A DNA stretch of 64,000 nt from an uncultured Lachnospiraceae bacterium (GTDB lineage Bacteria; Bacillota; Clostridia; Lachnospirales; Lachnospiraceae). This document shows, one piece after another, positions 57,676-64,000 of the stretch (position 1 is its first letter; every line of letters begins with the position of its first letter). The stretch spans positions 1 to 64,000 of the forward strand of contig CANBFE010000018.1 in the NCBI GenBank assembly GCA_947367855.1. Direction: 5' to 3'. The translations under genes were made by a program, and so were the position numbers. The notes under the pieces are model-generated. The model made no database searches and was not told the origin of the DNA. It worked only from the letters and a program-made list of their open reading frames with translations.

Positions 57676-60246
57676 ATGGGACTGTTCGGAAAGAAGAAAA
57701 AAGAGGCGGAATCGGTGGAGCAGATACCTTTTCGGGAAGAAAAAAAGCAGAAAGAGGGGCTGATGAGGAGGCTGTGGCGTGAGAAGCCCTGGCTGTCCAG
57801 GGGACTGGCGGTGTCTCTGGTCTGCGGCATGATTTTTTCCGGTTTCTACGGCATATTTCAGGCCGGGGCGGAGCGGTATCAGGACAGTCCCACAGACAGC
57901 ACCGAGAGCATTGCCTGGCTTTACCAGAGCTGCTACCTGCTCTACCGGGATCTGTACAATTCCAGACAGGGGGAAACGGCGGGCTATCAGGACATCTACC
58001 TGGAGGCCATGGAGGGATATCAGTGGCTGCTGAATAGGAAGAAGGTTGAAAATTACAGGAATTTTCTGGATTTACTGATGGAGTCCGGGCAGGAGGATAC
58101 AGCCGTGTCGGAGTCTGCCGATGATTTCCCGGAAGGGGAGGCTGACCCTGCGCTTCTGGAGGAGCTGCTGAATGAATACGAGAGTATGGGACTGGTGGAC
58201 CCGGAATGGGTGGAGGAGTACAGGGAGGGAAATCTGGCCTATCTTCTGGACAGCGGGGAATGCGCTGACCTGGAGATGGAACTGGAGCGGTTCGGGAATT
58301 ATTTTCTGTCCCTGGAAAGCAGTTTCCGGGAGCTGAATCTGTGTTATGACTATCTGATTGAAGATCATTCCACAGGTACATTTCTGACAAATATGTCAGA
58401 GGAGGATCTGAGTCTGGGCAGCGAAAATAAATATTTTTCCATCAGTTTCCGTTTCGACAAGGCCGGAAATGTGACCGTGGGGGATGCTGTCGGCGGAAGC
58501 GATGCCGGCGCGGTGCGGAAGGCCGGCAATGAGGTGATCAGGGATAACCTGGTGAAGACCCAGTTGGAGGAAACCATGGAGGTGTTCGGTCAGCACGGCA
58601 GGATTCGGACCCCTGCGGACTGCACGGTGACCTTTTCCGTCCCCGCCGAGGACTGGAAGGAACGGAGGGACTATTTCTATAAAGGAAGCCTGACGGCAGA
58701 CGGAAACGGTCTGCAGTATTACAGCTGCAGCCGCACCTGGGGGAATGATTCCTATGCTTATATGGATGCCGGAGCGGGAGGGATATTGCTTTTGTGCATG
58801 CTGATCATGGCTTTGCTTGGCTGTTTCCTGCCTGTGATGGGGAAGACAAAGCCCTGGCAGGAGGAAAAGCTGTGCAGAGCGCCCTTTGAACTGGTGCTTC
58901 TGCTTGGGGTTCTTCTCACCGCTCTGGCGGAGGTTATCGTCAATATGGTGGCCTATGTGGCCAGCGGCGAGGCAGGGGGGGCGTTTCAGGGGTATATGGG
59001 ATGTTCCGGGGAAACGGCGGATCTTTTTATCTCCCTGTGGAACCTGGCTGTGCTGACCGGATTTTTCTTCTGCTGTTGGTATGTGGGAGTCTGCGCCAGG
59101 GCTCTGGGCGAACTGGGCCTGAGAGACTATATAAGGCGGCGAAGCCTGGTCTACCGCTTTTTCCCTTATACGAGGGGAAGAGCCAGGGACATCTATGAAT
59201 CGGTGGCTCATATGGACCTGACACGGAATGCAAATAAAACGATAATCAAGCTGTTGGTGATCAACGCCCTGATTCTGTTCGGCATCAGCTGTTTCTGGGT
59301 GGGAGGATTTGCCATTACTGTGGTCTATTCCCTTGTGCTGTATGTGATACTGCGGAGATATGTCAGTGAACTGCAGCAGCGTTACCGGATTCTCCTGCGG
59401 GCTGTGGACGAGATTGCCCAGGGGCGTCTGGATGTGGTCATAAATGAAGACCTGGGCGTGTTTGAACCCTTCCGGGAGCAGGTTTACAAGATTCAGGACG
59501 GACTTCAGAAGGCGGTGGATACGGAGGTGCGCAGTCAGCGCATGAAGGTGGAACTGGTGACCAACATGTCCCATGATTTAAAGACCCCCCTGACTGCCAT
59601 TATCACTTACATTAACCTGCTGAAGGAAGAGGGAAATACGGAGGAACAGAGGCGGGAATATCTGGCCACCCTGGAGCGGAAGTCCCTGCGCCTGAAGAGT
59701 CTCATCGAGGATTTGTTTGAGTTCAGCAAGGCCAGTTCCCAGAACGTCACCCTGAATATCATGGATGTGGACATCATGAACCTGGTGAAGCAGGTGGCCT
59801 TTGAAATGTCCGATAAACTGGGGGAATCCGGCCTGGATGTGCGGATGAATCTGACGGAGGAGAAGGTGGTTCTGCCCCTGGACAGCCAGAAGACTTACCG
59901 GATATACGAAAATCTGTTTGGAAATATTGCAAAATACGCACTTCCCGGCACCCGGGTCTATGTGAACGGATTCCGCATCGACGATACCGTGGTGGTGACC
60001 CTGAAAAATATTTCCGCCCAGGAGATTACGGTGGATTCCTCGGAGCTGACGGAACGCTTTGTAAGAGGGGACTCTTCCCGGAACACGGAGGGCAGCGGCC
60101 TGGGGCTTGCCATTGCAAAGAGCTTCACGGAACTGCAGGGGGGCGTACTGGAACTGGAGGTGGACGGGGATTTATTTAAGGTGACCACTACCTGGCGCAC
60201 GGCGGCCCAAAGCTCTTACCTGGAGATGCCTGTTCTGCACCTGTGA
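57676..60246 (+). CDS. Large multi-TM sensor histidine kinase
   Basis: An 856-residue kinase. A cytoplasmic basic N-terminus (GLFGKKKKEAESVEQ) leads to a first span near residue 45 and an external domain to about 365. Four or five further spans follow between 366 and 560 (LLCMLIMALLGCFLPVMG and later). The kinase core has the phospho-accepting His in VTNMSHDLKTPLTAII near 633, the N-box YENLFGNIAKYALPGTR and the G-box TEGSGLGLAIAKSFTEL near 805. It pairs with the OmpR-type regulator upstream. The external domain is unlike known sensors. ATG 57676 has GGGAGGGG upstream; the earlier in-frame start at 57640 is less likely. Confidence 0.87.
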   Translation: MGLFGKKKKEAESVEQIPFREEKKQKEGLMRRLWREKPWLSRGLAVSLVCGMIFSGFYGIFQAGAERYQDSPTDSTESIAWLYQSCYLLYRDLYNSRQGETAGYQDIYLEAMEGYQWLLNRKKVENYRNFLDLLMESGQEDTAVSESADDFPEGEADPALLEELLNEYESMGLVDPEWVEEYREGNLAYLLDSGECADLEMELERFGNYFLSLESSFRELNLCYDYLIEDHSTGTFLTNMSEEDLSLGSENKYFSISFRFDKAGNVTVGDAVGGSDAGAVRKAGNEVIRDNLVKTQLEETMEVFGQHGRIRTPADCTVTFSVPAEDWKERRDYFYKGSLTADGNGLQYYSCSRTWGNDSYAYMDAGAGGILLLCMLIMALLGCFLPVMGKTKPWQEEKLCRAPFELVLLLGVLLTALAEVIVNMVAYVASGEAGGAFQGYMGCSGETADLFISLWNLAVLTGFFFCCWYVGVCARALGELGLRDYIRRRSLVYRFFPYTRGRARDIYESVAHMDLTRNANKTIIKLLVINALILFGISCFWVGGFAITVVYSLVLYVILRRYVSELQQRYRILLRAVDEIAQGRLDVVINEDLGVFEPFREQVYKIQDGLQKAVDTEVRSQRMKVELVTNMSHDLKTPLTAIITYINLLKEEGNTEEQRREYLATLERKSLRLKSLIEDLFEFSKASSQNVTLNIMDVDIMNLVKQVAFEMSDKLGESGLDVRMNLTEEKVVLPLDSQKTYRIYENLFGNIAKYALPGTRVYVNGFRIDDTVVVTLKNISAQEITVDSSELTERFVRGDSSRNTEGSGLGLAIAKSFTELQGGVLELEVDGDLFKVTTTWRTAAQSSYLEMPVLHL

Positions 60247-60297
60247 AGGCATTCTGTGCGGAATTACGAAAATTGTTGTTTATAATTCAGAGAAAAA

Positions 60298-60333
60298 CCG
60301 CCGTTATGGTGTATCCATAGCGGCGGCATACAG
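60298..60333 (-). terminator. Terminator of the flavodoxin/TetR unit
   Basis: CCGCCGTTATGG (60298-60309) and CCATAGCGGCGG (60315-60326) form a stem with one mismatch and a 5-nt loop. On the minus strand it is followed by TTTTT, so it terminates the flavodoxin transcript, between two convergent units. Confidence 0.8.
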
Positions 60334-60343
60334 AATCGCTTAC

Positions 60344-60871
60344 TTATTTTTCCAAATACTCTAATAATGGAGCCAAATACTTCTTATCTGTCCAATCGCA
60401 ATTTTGTCCTGCTGCACACATAAGGGCTTTCATCCATGGTTCATATGTACTTGGGTCTTTTTTTGCCACAGATTTCTGTAACATTTTGCATAAGGTTCTG
60501 TCTATGAAGTTCATTTTGCTTTCATTCCATGCGCCCCTCCCATAAAAAAGCGGAATATTGATTAAATCTCCCGTCAGATTATGCTCCTTAATTTCTGTAA
60601 ACGCACTTTCATCATAAGGAGAAGCACCAACACACAATATAGCCATTTTCTTATTCTTGAATTTTTCAATATTCTTTTTCAAAAATGGCAAACCTGCTAT
60701 TCCCGAAGCATATATACCACCGCAAAATATGACGGTTTCGTATTGTGCTACGTCATCTGCCGCCGCTTTCGCTACTTGTATACAACGAAAATCTGTCATA
60801 TCCTGGAGCCATTCGGCGTATTTCTTTGTTGCCCCATACTTGGACTGATAAACAATAATTCCCTTTTTCAT
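60344..60871 (-). CDS. Flavodoxin-domain protein
   Basis: A 175-residue flavodoxin-like protein. The FMN phosphate-binding loop is VYQSKYGATKKYAEWLQ near residue 10, the second loop ETVIFCGGIYASGIAG near 55, and the third strand AILCVGASPYDE near 95. It probably carries electrons or acts as a FMN-dependent quinone/protoporphyrinogen-type enzyme (HemG-like relatives exist). It overlaps the upstream TetR gene by four bases (ATGA), so the regulator probably controls it. A strong terminator follows. Confidence 0.85.
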   Translation of the reverse strand: MKKGIIVYQSKYGATKKYAEWLQDMTDFRCIQVAKAAADDVAQYETVIFCGGIYASGIAGLPFLKKNIEKFKNKKMAILCVGASPYDESAFTEIKEHNLTGDLINIPLFYGRGAWNESKMNFIDRTLCKMLQKSVAKKDPSTYEPWMKALMCAAGQNCDWTDKKYLAPLLEYLEK

Positions 60872-61443
60872 AGTGGATTCCTTTCATATTCCAATGCCTG
60901 TTTCAAAAATGCTTCGCAGGCAGCTTCCTGCTGTGTATATATTTCGTCCATTGAAATTCCCGGTGTTGTTACGGAGAAGATAGTGCCAATGCCAATGGTA
61001 TAAATTAACATATTCAAATGTAACTGTTTCGCCTGCTCTGCACTAATGTGCAGTTTATTGGCAATAAATTCAGCAGTTTGCGGATTGGCTTCCGATTGGT
61101 ATAAATCATTCAACGAAGAAATCCCTTTCCTTTGGTGTAAAATAAAAATCCGAAATAAATGGGGTTCATCTTGTGCTAACTGAATATACGTTTTTCCTGT
61201 GCTGCGAAACAAGTCATCTTTGTTAATGTGAGCCGTTACATATTCCTGTATGAAATATCTGACCTGTTCAACTACATCCTGCCGCAGACCATCCATGTTT
61301 TTACAATAGCTGTAAATAGGCTGTACAGAACACCCTATTTTTTCTGCAATGTTCTTTACCATAACTTGTTCCATGCCGCTGTTTCTCGCAATTTCAAAAG
61401 CGGCATTAACAACCATTTCTTTTGTAATTCTTTGCTTTGGCAT
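60868..61443 (-). CDS. TetR/AcrR-family repressor
   Basis: A 191-residue regulator. The N-terminal helix-turn-helix reads RITKEMVVNAAFEIARNSGM, then VKNIAEKIGCSVQPIYSYCK. The C-terminal helical ligand domain includes EYVTAHINKDDLFRSTGKTY and LFRIFILHQRKG. The ligand is unknown. It overlaps the flavodoxin gene by four bases and has a consensus minus-strand promoter with TTATATAA repeats downstream of the -10 box, consistent with autorepression. Start ATG 61443 follows AAGGAGAGC. Confidence 0.87.
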   Translation of the reverse strand: MPKQRITKEMVVNAAFEIARNSGMEQVMVKNIAEKIGCSVQPIYSYCKNMDGLRQDVVEQVRYFIQEYVTAHINKDDLFRSTGKTYIQLAQDEPHLFRIFILHQRKGISSLNDLYQSEANPQTAEFIANKLHISAEQAKQLHLNMLIYTIGIGTIFSVTTPGISMDEIYTQQEAACEAFLKQALEYERNPL

Positions 61444-61466
61444 TATGCGCTCTCCTTATAATTCGG

Positions 61467-61520
61467 TTATATAAGTTATTTATATAAATTGATTATAGTA
61501 TGCATGATGAGATTTGTCAA
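61467..61520 (-). promoter_or_regulatory. Promoter and operator of the TetR-flavodoxin unit
   Basis: On the minus strand, TTGACA (61515-61520) and TATAAT (61492-61497) are exactly 17 bp apart. Two palindromic TTATATAA boxes at 61480-61487 and 61467-61474 lie just downstream of the -10 box, 13 bp apart. A TetR dimer bound there would block transcription. Confidence 0.65.
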
Positions 61521-61538
61521 TCTCTATAAAAACAGTAC

Positions 61539-61566
61539 TTGCAAAATAGGAATAAACATGTATAAT
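61539..61566 (+). promoter_or_regulatory. Promoter of the DeoR-kinase-PHP unit
   Basis: TTGCAA (61539-61544) and TATAAT (61561-61566) are 16 bp apart and 51 bp before the DeoR start codon. Confidence 0.6.
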
Positions 61567-61616
61567 AAAATATAATCAAGAATAAACAATTGCAAACATG
61601 AAGAAAGAGGTTTATT

Positions 61617-62399
61617 ATGTTTATGGAAGAACGTCAAAAAGAGATTCTGAACAGGGTAAACCGGACAGGACGAATCCTGGTATCGGAAATTCAGGAATGT
61701 TATCAGATATCTGCGGATTGCGCAAGGCGGGATTTAAGAATATTGGAGAGCAAAGGTCTGCTGCAGAGAACCCATGGCGGAGCCATTGCGGTTAATCCAA
61801 AGGAAATTTATCCCACGCCCACCTATAATCCAATAGAGATCAAGGAAATACAGACAGATTATCTGGCGGTTGCCGGGAAAGCAATCGAATATATTGAAGA
61901 CAGGGATGTCATTTATATTACCACATCTTTAGTGGGATATTATATGGCTGAACATCTGCCGGAGGAGTTATCCGTTACAGTCCTGACAAATTCCGTTACC
62001 ATCGCGGAGGCGCTGCGGAAAAGAATAAATATATCCGTTATCTTATTGGGCGGGGAAATGTCCCACCGCGGTCACTGCCATGATTTTTACACTGTTCAAA
62101 TGGTAAAAAATATCCGGATGAATAAAGCGTTTTTGTCACATGCAGCATTGTCTCTGGATTTCGGAGCCTCCATTCACGATCCCGCAGGGGTGGAATTTGG
62201 AAGAGCCGTTATGAGGAACAGCGGGATGAATATCGGGCTGTATCCGTCCAGGAAGATCGGAAAAAATTCCGTTCACTCGGTATGCCGGGTAAATGATTAT
62301 GATCTGCTGATTACGGATAGTAATGTGTCCGAGGATTTTCTCATCCAGGCGGGAGAACTTGGCGTGGCTGTAGAGACGGTTGAGTTGAAGGGAGTATGA
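61617..62399 (+). CDS. DeoR-family regulator
   Basis: A 260-residue regulator. The helix-turn-helix reads ERQKEILNRVNRTGRILVSE, then YQISADCARRDLRILESKGL and LQRTHGGAI, the DeoR signature. The sugar-phosphate-binding C-domain has VIYITTSLVGYYMAEHLP, VTVLTNSVTIAEALRK and ILLGGEMSHRGH. The ligand is probably a phosphorylated metabolite. AAAGAGG precedes the ATG. The kinase gene follows after three bases and a PHP phosphoesterase overlaps that, so it likely controls this three-gene unit. Confidence 0.87.
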   Translation: MFMEERQKEILNRVNRTGRILVSEIQECYQISADCARRDLRILESKGLLQRTHGGAIAVNPKEIYPTPTYNPIEIKEIQTDYLAVAGKAIEYIEDRDVIYITTSLVGYYMAEHLPEELSVTVLTNSVTIAEALRKRINISVILLGGEMSHRGHCHDFYTVQMVKNIRMNKAFLSHAALSLDFGASIHDPAGVEFGRAVMRNSGMNIGLYPSRKIGKNSVHSVCRVNDYDLLITDSNVSEDFLIQAGELGVAVETVELKGV

Positions 62400-62402
62400 A
62401 AA

Positions 62403-63014
62403 ATGTATTGTATATTAGTGACAGGTATTCCGGCGGCAGGAAAAAGCACAATGGCAGAAGTCCTGTCAGAAAGACTGAAGCTGCCTGTTATTTCAAAGGA
62501 TGCCATAAAAGAACTGCTGTTTGACCATGTTGGTTTCCGGTCCAGGGAGGAAAAAGTAAATCTGGGAACTGCCGCTATGGAAATCATGTATTATGCGGCA
62601 GGCCAACTGATGAAGGCAGGACAGGCCTTTATTCTGGAGAATAATTTTGAATATGCGTCGGAACAGGGAATAAAACATCTCCTGGAAAAGCATCAGTATT
62701 CCGCGCTAACCATTACCCTGACTGGGGATTACAAAGTGATCTATCGTCGTTTTCTGGAACGGGAGAGCAGTCCTGACAGGCACAGGGGGCATGTTGTGAA
62801 TGACTGTTATCCGGAAAAGAACGAGAGTGGGCTGAAAACGCCAAAAACGATTTCTTATGAGGACTTTGTCCGCGGCATAGAACAGCGGGGATTTGATGCT
62901 TTTGCGGTTGACGGCAGACGGATTAAAGTTGACACAACAGATTTTTCAAAAATAAACAGGGAAGAACTGTTTTCACAGATTGCGGCGTGGAAGGAGGAAA
63001 ACCTGCATGACTGA
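62403..63014 (+). CDS. P-loop kinase (zeta-toxin/adenylylsulfate-kinase-like)
   Basis: A 203-residue P-loop protein. Walker A is LVTGIPAAGKSTMAEVLSER near residue 10, followed by ISKDAIKELLFDHVGF (acceptor-binding Asp) and a helical lid with YRRFLERESSPDRHRG. It resembles the AAA_33/zeta-toxin/chloramphenicol-phosphotransferase fold and probably phosphorylates a small molecule. It follows deoR by three bases and overlaps the PHP gene by eight. A toxin role is unlikely without an epsilon-type antitoxin beside it. Confidence 0.75.
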   Translation: MYCILVTGIPAAGKSTMAEVLSERLKLPVISKDAIKELLFDHVGFRSREEKVNLGTAAMEIMYYAAGQLMKAGQAFILENNFEYASEQGIKHLLEKHQYSALTITLTGDYKVIYRRFLERESSPDRHRGHVVNDCYPEKNESGLKTPKTISYEDFVRGIEQRGFDAFAVDGRRIKVDTTDFSKINREELFSQIAAWKEENLHD

Positions 63015-63798
63015 TGCGCATGTTCATTTGGAAAAAGGTGATTATTCGGTAGAATGGATAGAACAGTTTATAGAGTATGCCATACAAAGAAATATAGACG
63101 AGATTTTCTTTGTTGAACATACCCATATCTTCAAAGAATGTCATAATCTATATAATGAGATGTCTGTATATAATGAATATCAGAAAAACTGGTATCAAAG
63201 GAAAAAGGAACAGGCGCGCCCTCTAAAGGATTATATAGATTATATTGAAAAGCTAAAACATATGGATTTTCCCATACGTTTGAAATTTGGTCTGGAAGTA
63301 TGCTATTCTCCAGAACATGAGATTGACATTGCGCAGCTAAAACAAATGTATTCTTTTGACTTTTTAGTCGGATCAATTCACTTTATTGATGGATGGGCAT
63401 TCAGCCATTTGAAACAGCGTTGGGACAGGAAGGATTATGACGTGGATAAACTGTATGAAAGGTATTATGGGCTCATGCTGTCATTAGTGAACAGCGGCCT
63501 GTTTTCAGGTCTGGCGCATCCCCAGTCATTACAGTGCTATGGGGCATATCCGCAAAAGGATTTCAGACCAGTTTATTTACAGCTTGCACAGGCGCTTTGT
63601 TCAAATGATATGTATATTGAAGAAAGCAGCGGGTTGGCGATTCATTATGGTGATAAGCGGTTAGGAATGAATGCGGATATGCTGAAGTGTATGGTAAAGT
63701 GTAATGTTCCGGTTCTGACAGCCTCGGATGCCCACTCGCCGCAGAATGTCGGTTTATATGTGAAAGAAATGAATGACCTGATTCAGGGCTGTGGGTGA
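63007..63798 (+). CDS. PHP-domain phosphoesterase, HisJ-like
   Basis: A 263-residue PHP protein. The metal-binding DAHVHLEKGDYSVEWIEQF begins at residue 3, then IFFVEHTHIFKE, KFGLEVCYSPEHE, FLVGSIHFIDGW, GLAHPQSL and a final DAHSPQNVG. All the His/Asp metal ligands are present. The family includes histidinol phosphatase (HisJ) and other phosphoesterases. It overlaps the kinase gene by eight bases. Because its neighbours are a DeoR regulator and a kinase rather than his genes, a catabolic phosphatase is more likely than histidine synthesis. Confidence 0.82.
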   Translation: MTDAHVHLEKGDYSVEWIEQFIEYAIQRNIDEIFFVEHTHIFKECHNLYNEMSVYNEYQKNWYQRKKEQARPLKDYIDYIEKLKHMDFPIRLKFGLEVCYSPEHEIDIAQLKQMYSFDFLVGSIHFIDGWAFSHLKQRWDRKDYDVDKLYERYYGLMLSLVNSGLFSGLAHPQSLQCYGAYPQKDFRPVYLQLAQALCSNDMYIEESSGLAIHYGDKRLGMNADMLKCMVKCNVPVLTASDAHSPQNVGLYVKEMNDLIQGCG

Positions 63799-63842
63799 AA
63801 CTGCGGCGTGGGATTTTCAGGAAGAATTTTATGGGGGATGAG

Positions 63843-64000
63843 ATGGATATCATTACAGAGAAAAGACAGATCAGAAAGAAGATAATGGCTGCCAGGGATG
63901 CAATGAGCGCGGAAGAGCGGGCCAGGGGCTCTCTGCTGCTGACGGAGCGGATTCTGGGGCATCAGTGGTATTACAGGGCGGAGATACTGCTGTGTTTTGT
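63843..64000 (+). CDS. 5-formyltetrahydrofolate cyclo-ligase, N-terminal part
   Basis: The first 52 residues of a 5-FTHF cyclo-ligase: EKRQIRKKIMAARDAMSAEE begins the family pattern (Lys/Arg-rich ATP-binding N-terminus), followed by SLLLTERILGHQWYYRAEIL. The enzyme makes 5,10-methenyltetrahydrofolate from 5-formyltetrahydrofolate and ATP. The gene is cut by the window edge. The start ATG 63843 is preceded by GGGGGATG, a modest ribosome site. It follows the PHP gene by 44 bp. Confidence 0.85.
   Translation, partial: MDIITEKRQIRKKIMAARDAMSAEERARGSLLLTERILGHQWYYRAEILLCF

Noticed and set aside
62403..63014. Zeta toxin of an epsilon/zeta system
   Set aside because: No epsilon-type antitoxin gene lies beside it; the neighbours are a DeoR regulator and a PHP enzyme.

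Overview
The window looks like a chromosomal stretch from an anaerobic Clostridia-class Firmicute, most likely Lachnospiraceae. I infer this from the AGGAGG-type ribosome sites, BspA-type leucine-rich repeats, secreted CAP proteins carrying an EGRQG module, LytTR/AgrC-type regulators and many Clostridia-typical DUF families. Base composition looks moderately GC-rich, with AT-richer islands at about 34.5-37.4 kb and 60.3-63.8 kb. No rRNA, tRNA or CRISPR array was seen.

Layout. 0-4.4 kb: the edge of a decayed hicAB toxin-antitoxin locus (minus strand), a HAD hydrolase, DUF3788 and DUF3795 proteins, an acetyltransferase fusion and a small membrane protein. 4.5-7.3 kb: a tldD-pmbA-type metalloprotease pair. 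7.5-15 kb: an AAA/DUF4143 ATPase, an XRE regulator with two strong palindromes, a Panacea/PemK-like toxin-antitoxin cassette between two 89-bp direct repeats, a GH25 lysozyme, an aldo/keto reductase and a MerR regulator with a textbook 19-bp-spacer promoter.

15-31 kb is an accessory island and the most unusual part. A minus-strand XRE regulator faces an operon of a ClpP-like serine protease, a VirD4/TraG-like ATPase without membrane anchor, a large BspA-LRR protein and two large proteins I cannot assign. A decayed gene follows, then a radical-SAM protein with atypical cysteine spacing next to a protein with the N-terminal TDFVTNSSSS motif, then two paralogous CAP-domain exported proteins bracketing three small membrane proteins. 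Four promoters in the island share a GTAAT/ATTAC dyad 19-20 bp upstream of CCTGCTATAMT-like -10 boxes. The divergent XRE/clpP promoters share a second dyad, AGTAT-N9-ATACT. This suggests one co-regulated system.

31-45.6 kb: an Lhr-like DEAD/DEAH helicase, DUF1905 and DUF2200 proteins, an AT-rich cluster (two GNATs, an AlkZ-like winged-helix protein, a P-loop kinase), a 1926-residue DUF4011-type helicase/nuclease and a GH20 glycosidase. 45.6-50.8 kb: a LytTR response regulator and an AgrC-like kinase separated by an SGNH/MBOAT acyl-transfer pair, then a type I toxin gene with an antisense RNA promoter.

51-64 kb: a heterodimeric ABC exporter, DedA protein, GT4 glycosyltransferase, OmpR-family response regulator with a large multi-TM histidine kinase, a flavodoxin/TetR pair on the minus strand, a DeoR regulator with a P-loop kinase and a PHP phosphoesterase, and the start of a 5-formyltetrahydrofolate cyclo-ligase cut by the window edge.
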